Source: Hymenobacter ginkgonis
GTDB taxonomy: Bacteria > Bacteroidota > Bacteroidia > Cytophagales > Hymenobacteraceae
Length of the DNA: 64,000 bases
Reading direction: 5' to 3'
NCBI RefSeq assembly: GCF_009755225.1
Contig: NZ_WQKZ01000004.1
Coordinates: 1-64,000 of the forward strand
This document shows positions 42,001 to 50,475 of the stretch, piece by piece. Made by a program: the position numbers and the translations under genes. Under the pieces are notes generated by a model that ran no database searches, was not told where the DNA came from, and worked only from the letters and a program-made list of their open reading frames with translations. The stretch's first letter is position 1, and every line of letters starts with the position of its first letter.

Positions 42001-43539
42001 ATGTTAACTAAAGTATTCGGCTCGGCCGTACAGGGTGTCAATGCCTATACTATTACTATTGAAGTACTTGTATCAGCCGGCACGAATTTCTACGTGGTGG
42101 GCCTGCCCGACAATGCCATCAAGGAAAGCCAGCAGCGCATTGAGGCGGCGCTGAAGTTGCTGGGCTACCGCATGCCGCGCACCAAAGTGGTAGTGAACAT
42201 GGCCCCGGCCGACATTCGCAAGGAAGGTGCGGCCTACGATTTGCCCATTGCGATGGGCATCTTGCACGCCTCGCAGCAGCTTACTACGGAGCATTTAGGG
42301 GATTACATCATCATGGGCGAGCTGGCGCTCGATGGTATGTTGCGGCCCATCAAGGGCGTGCTGCCCATTGCCATTCAGGCGCGGAAGGAAGGGTTTAAAG
42401 GCATTATTTTGCCTAAGGAAAACGCACAGGAAGCCGCCATTGTCAATAACCTGGATGTCATTCCGGTAACGACGATGCAGCAAGCCATTGACTTCTTCGA
42501 GGGCAGGAAAACCATTGAGCCCGTGCGCATTGATACCCGCGAGATTTTCCAGCACACTGCCAACCAGTACGCTGCTGACTTTGCCGACGTGCAGGGGCAG
42601 GAGAACATTAAGCGGGCGCTGGAGATAGCGGCGGCTGGCGGCCATAATGTTATCATGATAGGACCGCCCGGCGCGGGCAAAACCATGCTGGCCAAGCGCC
42701 TACCAACCATCCTACCCCCCCTCAACATGCAGGAGGCGCTGGAAACCACCAAGATTCATTCGGTGGCGGGCAAGCTGGGTACTGGTCAGGGCCTGCTAAA
42801 CCAGCGGCCTTTCCGGGCGCCGCACCACACCATTTCGGACGTGGCGCTGGTAGGCGGCGGTGGTAACCCGCAACCAGGTGAAATTTCGCTTTCGCACAAC
42901 GGCGTGCTATTTCTGGACGAGCTGCCCGAGTTTAAGCGCACCGTGCTGGAAGTGATGCGCCAGCCGCTGGAAGAGCGGCGCGTCACCATCTCGCGGGCCA
43001 AAGTAAGCATCGACTTTCCGGCCAATTTTATGCTCATTGCCAGCATGAATCCTTGTCCGTGTGGCTATTACAACCACCCCGAAAAAGAATGCGTGTGCGG
43101 CCCCGGCGTGGTGCAAAAGTACCTCAACAAGGTATCGGGCCCGCTGCTCGACCGCATTGACCTGCACGTGGAGGTAACACCCGTTACCTTCGACCAGATG
43201 ACGGAAACGCGCAAAGCCGAAACCAGCCACGATATTCAGCAACGCGTGAAAAAAGCCCGCGAAGTACAAACCAAACGCTTTACCGAACAAGCTGATATTC
43301 ATTCCAATGCCATGATGCCTTCGCAAATGGTGAAGGATATTTGCCAGATTAGCGACGCCGGCCGCACGCTGCTCAAAACGGCCATGGAGCGCCTCGGTCT
43401 GAGCGCCCGCGCCTACGACCGTATTCTGAAAGTGGCTCGCACTATTGCCGACCTGGCAGATACGGAAGAAATCCAGATTCAGCATTTGGCCGAAGCTATT
43501 CAATACCGCTCGCTCGACCGCGAAGGCTGGGCTGGCTAA
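42001..43539 (+). CDS. yifB: YifB/ComM-family Mg-chelatase-like AAA ATPase
   Basis: Protein of 512 residues from the ATG at 42001; the frame opens at 41965 inside a repeat. An N-terminal Lon-like domain (MLTKVFGSAVQGVNAYTI) precedes the AAA module: Walker A GPPGAGKT (221-228), Walker B GVLFLDELPEF, and the zinc-type cluster MNPCPCGYYN...CVCGPG. A C-terminal Mg-chelatase domain has SARAYDRILKVARTIADL. ComM, the studied member, is a helicase that promotes branch migration during natural transformation. It precedes pyrD by 8 nt. Confidence 0.94.
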   Translation: MLTKVFGSAVQGVNAYTITIEVLVSAGTNFYVVGLPDNAIKESQQRIEAALKLLGYRMPRTKVVVNMAPADIRKEGAAYDLPIAMGILHASQQLTTEHLGDYIIMGELALDGMLRPIKGVLPIAIQARKEGFKGIILPKENAQEAAIVNNLDVIPVTTMQQAIDFFEGRKTIEPVRIDTREIFQHTANQYAADFADVQGQENIKRALEIAAAGGHNVIMIGPPGAGKTMLAKRLPTILPPLNMQEALETTKIHSVAGKLGTGQGLLNQRPFRAPHHTISDVALVGGGGNPQPGEISLSHNGVLFLDELPEFKRTVLEVMRQPLEERRVTISRAKVSIDFPANFMLIASMNPCPCGYYNHPEKECVCGPGVVQKYLNKVSGPLLDRIDLHVEVTPVTFDQMTETRKAETSHDIQQRVKKAREVQTKRFTEQADIHSNAMMPSQMVKDICQISDAGRTLLKTAMERLGLSARAYDRILKVARTIADLADTEEIQIQHLAEAIQYRSLDREGWAG

Positions 43540-43547
43540 ATTAACGC

Positions 43548-44597
43548 ATGGTGTATAAGCAAGTTGTTAAGCCGCTGTTATTCAAACTCGACGCCGAGCG
43601 CGCCCATCACTTCGTTTTTGATAACTTGAAGCGCGCCAGCCGCTTGCCGGGTACGGCGGCGCTGCTGCGTGGCTTCTATAACTACCAGCACCCCAGCCTG
43701 GCCCGCGAGGTTTTCGGGCTCACGTTCCCAAACCCGGTGGGCCTGGCGGCGGGGTTTGACAAGAATGCGGCCCTCACGGATGAGCTGGCCGCGCTGGGGT
43801 TCGGCTTTGTCGAAATTGGAACCGTGACGCCCCGGCCGCAGCCGGGCAACCCTACCCCCCGCTTGTTTCGGCTGCCCGCCGATGAGGCGCTTATTAACCG
43901 CATGGGGTTTAATAATGACGGGGCGGCGGCCGTAGCGGCGCACCTGCGCCAGCGCCACAACCGGCAACTCATCATCGGCGGCAACATTGGCAAGAACAAG
44001 GACACGCCTAACGAGCAGGCCGGCGATGACTACGTGGCGGCCTTTGAGGCCCTGGCCGAGGTGGTCGATTATTTTGTGGTAAATGTGAGTTCACCCAACA
44101 CGCCGGGCCTGCGCGAATTACAGGATAAGAAGCCACTTATTAAGCTCTTGCAGCAGGTGCAGGAACGAAACTTAGCGCGCCCTACCCCCCGTCCGCTGCT
44201 GCTCAAGATTGCGCCTGACCTCACCGATGCCCAGCTCGATGACATCCTCGAAATAGCCCGCGAAACCCGCCTAAGCGGCCTCGTGGCCACCAACACCACC
44301 ATCGCCCGGCCCGAAACGCTGCGTACCCCTACCTCCACCGTGGCGGCCTACGGGGCGGGCGGCCTCAGCGGGCGGCCCCTGCGCGAGCGGGCCACGGCGG
44401 TTATTCGCTACCTGCACCAGCGCAGCCAGGGCGCGCTGCCCATTATCGGGGCGGGCGGCATTCACTCGGCGCACGATGCACTGGAAAAGCTAGCGGCTGG
44501 CGCGAGCCTGATTCAGCTTTACACCGGCTTTATTTATGAGGGACCGGGATTGGTAAAACAGATTAATAAGCAGGTGGCGCTAGCAGCCCAACCTTAG
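43548..44597 (+). CDS. pyrD: Dihydroorotate dehydrogenase (quinone), class 2
   Basis: Flavoenzyme of 349 residues oxidising dihydroorotate to orotate with quinone at the membrane. The N-terminal amphipathic helix (KPLLFKLDAERAHHFVFDNL) is the class 2 membrane domain. FMN and substrate residues occur in GLAAGFDKNA, NRMGFNNDG and VVNVSSPNTPGLRELQ, with the catalytic serine of class 2 enzymes, and IIGAGGIHSAHDA. It starts 8 nt after yifB. The TAG overlaps the TAA of the convergent membrane-protein gene inside TTAG. Confidence 0.96.
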   Translation: MVYKQVVKPLLFKLDAERAHHFVFDNLKRASRLPGTAALLRGFYNYQHPSLAREVFGLTFPNPVGLAAGFDKNAALTDELAALGFGFVEIGTVTPRPQPGNPTPRLFRLPADEALINRMGFNNDGAAAVAAHLRQRHNRQLIIGGNIGKNKDTPNEQAGDDYVAAFEALAEVVDYFVVNVSSPNTPGLRELQDKKPLIKLLQQVQERNLARPTPRPLLLKIAPDLTDAQLDDILEIARETRLSGLVATNTTIARPETLRTPTSTVAAYGAGGLSGRPLRERATAVIRYLHQRSQGALPIIGAGGIHSAHDALEKLAAGASLIQLYTGFIYEGPGLVKQINKQVALAAQP

Positions 44598-45310
44598 GCG
44601 GCGCTCCTGGCGGTAGGGGCCAGCCGCTCCGTTTTGGTACCAGTGGCGCCAACGTAGCGCCGCTGCGCCCACAGCATATAGGGCACTCCTATTATGCTAG
44701 GCCAGAGAAAATTCCAGGGCCAGGGAATAAAGTGCAAACTCGTAGCTGAGAACGCCGAAACGGCCGCGATGTAAGCGCCCATAAAGCCCGAAATGTGGTT
44801 GCGCAGCCACTGCCCCGGCCTTGGTGGTGTGCTGCGGAGGTAGCTCCAGAGCTGGGTGCCGGCTCGCACCACCCCAGCGGTGCCAAATACAATAGCTGGT
44901 ACTACCTGGTGGCTGCTTCCATAGAACACGAAAAACCCAAACACCGGCAACCCTACCCCTGCCAACAACCAGTCGGCCAGCGTCGGCCGCTGGCCCTGGC
45001 CCAGCCGCTTGAGATAAAGTGCCCGGTAGCCAAAGATAGCCAGGTAGAGGCTGAACAAGCCCGTAAGCAGCAAGAATAATAGGGCAACTGAGCGGCCGGC
45101 TGGCAACGACACAAACAGCAGCTGCAACCCGGCCAGCAGCAGCGAGGTAATACCCGCCACTACCATCGCCCAGAAGAACACTTGGCCCCAACGCCGATGG
45201 GCTACCCCTCCCTTACGCACCGCCAGAGCCACAGGCGCGACAAAAAAGCCAATAAAGCCTGCCAGAATATGCAGGTAGCGCAGGTAGAGAAGCAGCGTAG
45301 CCATGGCCAA
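44594..45310 (-). CDS. Seven-span membrane protein of unknown function (DUF2306-like)
   Basis: Protein of 238 residues with about seven hydrophobic segments. LRYLHILAGFIGFFVAPVAL with histidine in the first span, then KGGVAHRRWGQVFFWAM, is the layout of DUF2306-like proteins that may bind haem or quinone. A glycine-rich central part and the late HFIPWPWNFLWPSIIGVPYM follow. No signal peptide or enzyme motif. It overlaps pyrD tail to tail by 4 nt. Confidence 0.7.
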   Translation of the reverse strand: MAMATLLLYLRYLHILAGFIGFFVAPVALAVRKGGVAHRRWGQVFFWAMVVAGITSLLLAGLQLLFVSLPAGRSVALLFLLLTGLFSLYLAIFGYRALYLKRLGQGQRPTLADWLLAGVGLPVFGFFVFYGSSHQVVPAIVFGTAGVVRAGTQLWSYLRSTPPRPGQWLRNHISGFMGAYIAAVSAFSATSLHFIPWPWNFLWPSIIGVPYMLWAQRRYVGATGTKTERLAPTARSAA

Positions 45311-45427
45311 GGGGAAGTAGTACAGCCGAAAGGTCGCTAACTGCTTGCACGATAGCTACTGACAGTTGCCGAAACCGCCGGCAGTGCCCCCGAAGCCGCC
45401 AAATAGTGGCCCGAAGCCGCTGGCGCG

Positions 45428-46618
45428 CTAATACCCTGCCGACGCGGCGGCGAGCGACTGGGTTAGCCGCAGGCCCAGTTTAAACTCCACTACGTCGGCG
45501 GTGGCGCGGTGCGCCTTCAGGTCGATAGAGCCGAATAGCAGGTCGGTAAACTGGTATTTCAAGCCTAGGCGCTCGTAGTAAGCCGGGTTAGATTTGTAAG
45601 GGTTGTATACGTACACGCCGAGGTGCGTCACGAAGGCCAGACGCCCAAACAGCAGTTCGTGGCCCACAAAAACGCTGGCCTTTTTCACATCGGGCAGGTG
45701 GCCTTGGTCGCGGGCGGTATCGCGCAGCACGGCCACCAGCGAGCGGTCGTAGAAGCCCTCCACGCCAGCTAGCAAATTGCTTTTGCGATTGACGCGCCGG
45801 CCCGCCGCCAACGTCACCGACGCCACCGCGTAGTGCGCGGGGTCGCCACCGGTGCGCTGCTTCGAGCCCAGGCTCACGCTGGCATTGAGAAAATTTTGGC
45901 CGAGGTTGGCGGGCGCAGGCACTAGGCCGGGGGGTAGAGGCACATCGCGCCGCTGGTAGTAGTTGAGCCCAAGCAGCAGCGTGGGCAGGTTCACGCCAAA
46001 GTTGGGCTTGGCCGAGCCCCCGTTGGAATAGTGGTTGAGAGCCAGCGCCGCCAGCAAGCCCAGGTGCGGCGTGAGGGCTACGTCATATTCAAAGCGCATT
46101 TGCAGCGTGGCATTGAGTGCCGAGCTCACAAAGGTGTTTTTGCGGTTGGTTTGCAGGTCGTAAGGATTAGTAAAATACGCTAACCCTGTGCCCAAGCGAA
46201 AGCTAACATCTTGGCGAGCAGTGCGCACAATGGCCTTGCTGAGATACACTGAGGCCGCATAGCTCTTGCCTATCACGGGGTTATGGTAGTCGTAGTACAC
46301 CAGCGCCAGCCCCATTTTGGGGTATTTATACCAGCTGTGCCAGGGCGCGGTGCCCGTGGTTTGGCGCTGCACGTTGAGCTCGAAACCCGTGGGGTGCGAC
46401 GTTACTAGGTGGCTAACGGGCGGCGTGTGGTTAACAATAAAGCTACCCTGCGCATAAGCACCCCAAATAAATGGGGCCGCCGCGGGCCGCTGCACCGAGT
46501 CGCCCGGCACCGTTTGCTGGGCCTGCGCGGGCCGCCCTATCAAGAGCGCGCTCATCAAAAATGCGTAGCTAAGGCCGTGACCTTTACCACACTGCAGATT
46601 CCAGTCAGACCGGCGCAT
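45428..46618 (-). CDS. Acyloxyacyl hydrolase / PagL-like lipid A 3-O-deacylase
   Basis: Outer-membrane beta-barrel protein of 396 residues. A signal peptide ends near RPAQAQQ. The PagL-type catalytic motif His-x-Ser-Asn appears in LALNHYSNGGSAKPNFGVN, which is also the wording of Bacteroidota acyloxyacyl hydrolases; the barrel has about 14 amphipathic strands. Likely removes an acyl chain from lipid A in the outer leaflet. The TAG stop is followed in frame by 23 sense codons for a Gly/Phe-rich peptide before the next TAG (45356-45358), which may be a former C-terminus. Confidence 0.82.
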   Translation of the reverse strand: MRRSDWNLQCGKGHGLSYAFLMSALLIGRPAQAQQTVPGDSVQRPAAAPFIWGAYAQGSFIVNHTPPVSHLVTSHPTGFELNVQRQTTGTAPWHSWYKYPKMGLALVYYDYHNPVIGKSYAASVYLSKAIVRTARQDVSFRLGTGLAYFTNPYDLQTNRKNTFVSSALNATLQMRFEYDVALTPHLGLLAALALNHYSNGGSAKPNFGVNLPTLLLGLNYYQRRDVPLPPGLVPAPANLGQNFLNASVSLGSKQRTGGDPAHYAVASVTLAAGRRVNRKSNLLAGVEGFYDRSLVAVLRDTARDQGHLPDVKKASVFVGHELLFGRLAFVTHLGVYVYNPYKSNPAYYERLGLKYQFTDLLFGSIDLKAHRATADVVEFKLGLRLTQSLAAASAGY

Positions 46619-46805
46619 AAAAAGGCAAACAAACCAACGCCAAATCTACAGCGCGACTTGGTACCTCCCAAGTTCTTTTATTTAAAATCAAAATCTACTT
46701 GAAATGTAACCCTGCGACCTTTGGCCGTAGTATAAGGCCCATTCCTGGCTAGTTTCAGTCATTACTCTATCCCTGGCCGGGCTTAATTATATAACTTTTT
46801 CAGTC

Positions 46806-47483
46806 ATGAAAAAAATCATTCTTTCTTTGGCGCTGCTCGCTGGCTTTGCCTCCGCAGCAAATGCTCAGACCGGTGTTAAATATGGTATTAAGGGCGGTTT
46901 CAACGGCGCTACTTTCTCCGGTACCGATTCGAAAGGCTCTGAATATAAGGCTGGCTTTGCCGCTGGTGTATTTGCCAACTTTGGCATCAGCGACCAATTC
47001 TCGATTCAGCCTGAAGTGTTGTTCTCGCAGAAAGGCGCTTCGGTTGACGACTTCCAAACGAGCACCCTCGGCACTGGCACCACCTTCAAAAGCACGCTTA
47101 GCTATATTGATGTGCCAATTTTGGCACGTATCAACACCGGCGACGCTGGCAAAGGCTTCTTCTTCGAAATCGGCCCACAAGGTAGCTTCGTAGTTGCAAA
47201 CCGTGACTTCCTGCAGAAAAGCGGCAACAAAATCAACGAAAACACAACTACCTCGGACCTCAATAAAGTAGTTATCGGCTACGTAGGTGGTATCGGTTAC
47301 CAAATCACGAGCGGCTTGAGCCTGGGCGTGCGCTACACCGGCGACTTCTCGCAAGTGTACAAAGACGGCGCTTCGACCACTCTAAAAGCTACCTCGCCCT
47401 CGGGCAGCTTCCTAGCTAGCAACCCCAACGTGCACAACTCGGTATTTCAATTCCAAGTTGGTTACGCTTTTGGTGGCAAATAA
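46806..47483 (+). CDS. PorT-family outer-membrane beta-barrel protein (array copy 1)
   Basis: Exported barrel of 225 residues. Signal peptide MKKIILSLALLAGFASAANA, then eight or so amphipathic strands: YGIKGGFNGATFSG, FAAGVFANFGISDQFSIQPE, SYIDVPILARINTG, FFFEIGPQGSFVV. The GVKAG, SIQPEVLFSQKG and YIDVP blocks are shared by the next two genes, so these are paralogues. The function of such proteins is generally structural or unknown. The C-terminus is FQFQVGYAFGGK, with the last strand pattern required for barrel insertion. Confidence 0.88.
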   Translation: MKKIILSLALLAGFASAANAQTGVKYGIKGGFNGATFSGTDSKGSEYKAGFAAGVFANFGISDQFSIQPEVLFSQKGASVDDFQTSTLGTGTTFKSTLSYIDVPILARINTGDAGKGFFFEIGPQGSFVVANRDFLQKSGNKINENTTTSDLNKVVIGYVGGIGYQITSGLSLGVRYTGDFSQVYKDGASTTLKATSPSGSFLASNPNVHNSVFQFQVGYAFGGK

Positions 47484-47510
47484 GCTAAGCAATTAATTCT
47501 CTGCTTTTCG

Positions 47511-47543
47511 AAAAGCCGACTTCCTCACGGGAGCCGGCTTTTT
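47511..47543 (+). terminator. Terminator of PorT copy 1
   Basis: AAAAGCCG (47511-47518) pairs with CGGCTTTT (47535-47542), with further inner pairing. Its T run is also the -33 element of the following promoter. Confidence 0.8.
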
Positions 47544-47574
47544 GCATATTTAAGCATTTTAGTATTTATCTTTG
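47539..47574 (+). promoter_or_regulatory. Promoter of PorT copy 2, overlapping the terminator
   Basis: TTTTTG ending at 47544, a 22-nt spacer, then TATCTTTG (47567-47574). The leader to the ATG at 47614 is about 34 nt. Confidence 0.75.
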
Positions 47575-47613
47575 CACCCTCAATTTTAACCTCAACTATA
47601 TTTTTTTCTGTAA

Positions 47614-48210
47614 ATGAAAAAGGTTTTCTTATCAATCGGTCTCATCGCTGGTATTTCGTGCGCGGCACAAGCACAAGGCGTAAAATTTGGTGTAAAAGCC
47701 GGAGCTTCGCTCACCGATTTGACCAATGGTGATGGCAATGCTTATAAATTTGGATTTAACGGAGGCGTTTTGGCCAATTTTGGTTTTAACGACATGATTT
47801 CGATTCAGCCCGAAGTTCTATATTCTATGAAAGGAACTAAGAATAAGGACAATAGCGATAACCGCATCAATATGAACTATATTGATGTACCGGTATTGGT
47901 GAAAGTAGCTACTGGTGCTACTGGCCTATTTTTTGAAGCCGGCCCGCAAGTAGGCTTTTTAGCTTCGGCTAAATACAAGGTATCTGGGGCAGATTTTGAC
48001 GTTAAAGACGCCTTCAAAAGTGTTGACTTTGGCTACGCTGCTGGCCTAGGCTTTCAGGTAGCTAGCGGCCCTATGGTTGGCTTGCGCTACAATGGTGGGT
48101 TTACCAATGTTGGTAAAGATGCTACTGTAAATGGCGTGAAAATAGAGAGCGGAAATGTTAAAAACAGCGCTTTCCAGCTTTACGTAGGCTACACATTTGG
48201 CGGTAAATAA
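47614..48210 (+). CDS. PorT-family outer-membrane beta-barrel protein (array copy 2)
   Basis: Exported barrel of 198 residues with signal peptide MKKVFLSIGLIAGISCAAQA. Shares FGVKAGASLTDL, FNGGVLANFGFNDMISIQPE, NMNYIDVPVLVKV and LFFEAGPQVGFLA with its neighbours, and ends FQLYVGYTFGGK. The gene is less GC-rich than its surroundings, with codons such as AAA, TTT and GAT frequent, unlike copy 3; this may reflect high expression or a different origin. Confidence 0.88.
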   Translation: MKKVFLSIGLIAGISCAAQAQGVKFGVKAGASLTDLTNGDGNAYKFGFNGGVLANFGFNDMISIQPEVLYSMKGTKNKDNSDNRINMNYIDVPVLVKVATGATGLFFEAGPQVGFLASAKYKVSGADFDVKDAFKSVDFGYAAGLGFQVASGPMVGLRYNGGFTNVGKDATVNGVKIESGNVKNSAFQLYVGYTFGGK

Positions 48211-48231
48211 GCAGCCCTACCCCCTGCTTTT

Positions 48232-48265
48232 AAGGCCGGCCCTCTTGTGAGGGCCGGCTTTTTTG
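48232..48265 (+). terminator. Terminator of PorT copy 2
   Basis: GCCGGCCCTC (48235-48244) pairs perfectly with GAGGGCCGGC (48249-48258) around a 4-nt loop, followed by six T and G. As at the previous junction, the T run forms the -33 element of the next promoter. Confidence 0.9.
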
Positions 48266-48298
48266 TGGGCGGCGGGCCCGGCAAGTGCCGTAGCTTTG
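48259..48298 (+). promoter_or_regulatory. Promoter of PorT copy 3, overlapping the terminator
   Basis: TTTTTTG (48259-48265), 25-nt spacer, TAGCTTTG (48291-48298). The spacer is a little long for the Bacteroidota consensus. Confidence 0.55.
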
Positions 48299-48328
48299 CT
48301 GCCTCCATCCTCTTTCCTACTCTTTCTA

Positions 48329-48952
48329 ATGAAGAAAAATATCGTTATGCTAGCAGCGCTGGTGCTTGGCCTGAGCACAGCGGCCCAGGCGCAGTATCGG
48401 GGCCGCGGCGGCAACGTATCGCTGGGCGTGAAGGCCGGCGCTTCGCTCACCAACTTTGTGGGCAATGATGCGAAAGACGCATTCAATCGCGACTTTACTT
48501 ACCGTTTTGGTTTCAATGCCGGCGTGTTTGCTAACATTGGTTTTGCCCGGTTATTCGCGTTTCAGCCAGAACTACTTTACTCGCAGAAGGGCGCCAAATT
48601 TGACGGCAGCAGCGACGCGGGATTCCGACTGCATTACATCGATGTGCCCCTGGCGTTCCACGTTAATACCGATGGCTTTTTCTTCGAGGCAGGGCCCCAA
48701 GTGGGCTTTTTGGTAGCGGCTAAGTCGCAGACAGGCAGCGTATCGGTAGATATAAAAGATGCTTACAAAACGGTTGATGTGGGCTATTTGGCGGGCCTAG
48801 GCTATCAGCTCAAGCACGGCCCCGGCGTGGGCCTGCGCTACAATGGCGAGTTCACCAACTTTCCAAAGTCGACCACCACTGGCAGCGTGACAGTGCAGCC
48901 GCGCGTACGGAACAGCACATTTCAACTCTACGTCACGTACTCCTTTAACTAA
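48329..48952 (+). CDS. PorT-family outer-membrane beta-barrel protein (array copy 3)
   Basis: Exported barrel of 207 residues from the ATG at 48329; a frame from 48263 begins inside the promoter. Signal peptide MKKNIVMLAALVLGLSTAAQA. Shared blocks: LGVKAGASLTNF, FNAGVFANIGFARLFAFQPE, HYIDVPLAFHV, FFFEAGPQVGFLV, and the C-terminus FQLYVTYSFN. It is more GC-rich than copy 2. The next gene converges, separated by a strong terminator. Confidence 0.88.
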   Translation: MKKNIVMLAALVLGLSTAAQAQYRGRGGNVSLGVKAGASLTNFVGNDAKDAFNRDFTYRFGFNAGVFANIGFARLFAFQPELLYSQKGAKFDGSSDAGFRLHYIDVPLAFHVNTDGFFFEAGPQVGFLVAAKSQTGSVSVDIKDAYKTVDVGYLAGLGYQLKHGPGVGLRYNGEFTNFPKSTTTGSVTVQPRVRNSTFQLYVTYSFN

Positions 48953-48984
48953 GGTCAAGTTGGCCTTTCGGCTCGTGCTTAGCC

Positions 48985-49022
48985 AAAAAGCCCCGGCTGC
49001 CAGTTGGCAGCCGGGGCTTTTT
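48985..49022. terminator. Bidirectional terminator after the PorT array
   Basis: AAAAAGCCCCGGCTGCCA (48985-49002) pairs exactly with 49005-49022 over 18 bp with a 2-nt loop; A and T runs on both sides serve both converging genes. Confidence 0.93.
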
Positions 49023-49041
49023 CGTGTTCCTACCCCCTGGC

Positions 49042-50412
49042 TTAGCGGGCAGCGGCGTACTCGCGGTAGAACTCGGGGATGGTTTCGATGCCTTTCAAAA
49101 AGTTAAATACGCCAAAGCTTTCGTTGGGCGAGTGAATAGCGTCGGAGTCGAGCCCGAAGCCGAGCAACACCGAATCGAGGCCCAGCTCGCTCTTAAACAT
49201 GGCCACGATGGGGATGGAACCACCGCCGCGGGTGGGCACCGGCTTTTTGCCAAACGTGGTTTCGAGGGCTTTGGCGGCGGCGCGGTAAGCGGCCGAATTG
49301 GTGGGCGTAACCACGGGCTCGCCGCCGTGGTGGGGCGTTACTTTCACGGTGATGCCGGCCGGGGCAATGCTTTCAAAATGCTTTTGAAAGAGCGCCGTAA
49401 TCTCGTCGCTGGTCTGGTGGGGTACCAGGCGCATCGATATTTTGGCGTAGGCCTTGCTGGCAATCACCGTTTTAGCCCCTTCGCCGGTGTAGCCGCCCCA
49501 AATACCGTTCACGTCGAGTGTGGGCCGGATGCTGGTGCGCTCGGGGGTAGAATAGCCCGCTTCGCCCACCGCGGCGGGCAGGCCAATGCTTTGTTCAAAT
49601 TCCTCTTCTGAGAAGGGCGCTTGGGCCATTTCGGCGCGGTCGTCGGCGCTCAACTCATCCACGTTGTCGTAAAAACCAGGAATGGTGATGTGGCGGTTGG
49701 CGTCGTGCAAGCTGCTTATCATGTCGCAGAGCGCGTTGATGGGGTTCATCACGGCGCCGCCGTAGAGGCCGGAGTGCAGGTCGCGGTTGGGGCCCGTTAC
49801 CTCTACTTCGTGGTAGCTGAGGCCGCGCAGGCCTACCTCGATGCTGGGCACATCGTTGGCCAGAATCCCGGTATCGGAGATGAGCATCACGTCGGCCTGG
49901 AGCTTCTCTTTGTTCGCCTTCACGAAGATGCTGAGGTTGTTGGAGCCAATCTCTTCTTCGCCTTCAAACATGAATTTGAGGTTGCAGGGAGCCCCTACCC
50001 CCCCGTCGCGCAGCATCATCTCGAGGGCTTTTACGTGCATATACACCTGGCCTTTATCGTCGCAGGCGCCGCGAGCGTAAATTTTTTCGTTTTTGATAAC
50101 CGGCTCAAACGGCGGCGAAGTCCAGAGTTCGTAGGGGTCGGCGGGCTGTACATCGTAGTGGCCGTACACGAGCACCGTCGGCTTGTCGGGACCTGAGAAA
50201 TACTCGCCGTACACAATAGGATTGCCAGCCGTGGGGCACAGCTCCACATTTTGCGCGCCGGCCTCTACTAACTTATCCAGCAGATAGTTAGCAGCCCGCA
50301 GCACGTCGCCGTGAAACTTTGGGTCGGCCGAAACGGACGGAATGCGGAGCCAGTCAATTAGCTCTTCCAGAAAGCGGTTTTGGTGCTGGGTAAGGTAAGT
50401 AGGTGCGGCCAT
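49042..50412 (-). CDS. M20-family metallodipeptidase
   Basis: Protein of 456 residues from the ATG at 50412; a frame from 50457 adds 15 unlikely residues. Binuclear zinc site: VYGHYDVQPA with His-x-Asp, GACDDKGQ with bridging Asp, and FEGEEEIGSNN with the catalytic Glu-Glu. The dimerisation domain (about 200-350) includes RDLHSGLYGGAV, and the last ligand His lies in DAIHSPNESF. Resembles cytosolic nonspecific dipeptidases of the carnosinase group. No signal peptide. Confidence 0.94.
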   Translation of the reverse strand: MAAPTYLTQHQNRFLEELIDWLRIPSVSADPKFHGDVLRAANYLLDKLVEAGAQNVELCPTAGNPIVYGEYFSGPDKPTVLVYGHYDVQPADPYELWTSPPFEPVIKNEKIYARGACDDKGQVYMHVKALEMMLRDGGVGAPCNLKFMFEGEEEIGSNNLSIFVKANKEKLQADVMLISDTGILANDVPSIEVGLRGLSYHEVEVTGPNRDLHSGLYGGAVMNPINALCDMISSLHDANRHITIPGFYDNVDELSADDRAEMAQAPFSEEEFEQSIGLPAAVGEAGYSTPERTSIRPTLDVNGIWGGYTGEGAKTVIASKAYAKISMRLVPHQTSDEITALFQKHFESIAPAGITVKVTPHHGGEPVVTPTNSAAYRAAAKALETTFGKKPVPTRGGGSIPIVAMFKSELGLDSVLLGFGLDSDAIHSPNESFGVFNFLKGIETIPEFYREYAAAR

Positions 50413-50475
50413 ATGAATGGAAAGGAATGCTTGACGCCGCAAAAGTAGGTTGCTCAACGGCAGCGCCCGAGCTCC

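Noticed and set aside
42907..43503. Minus-strand 198-codon frame opposite yifB
   Set aside because: Lies fully inside a well-supported gene; composition is the reverse-frame artefact.
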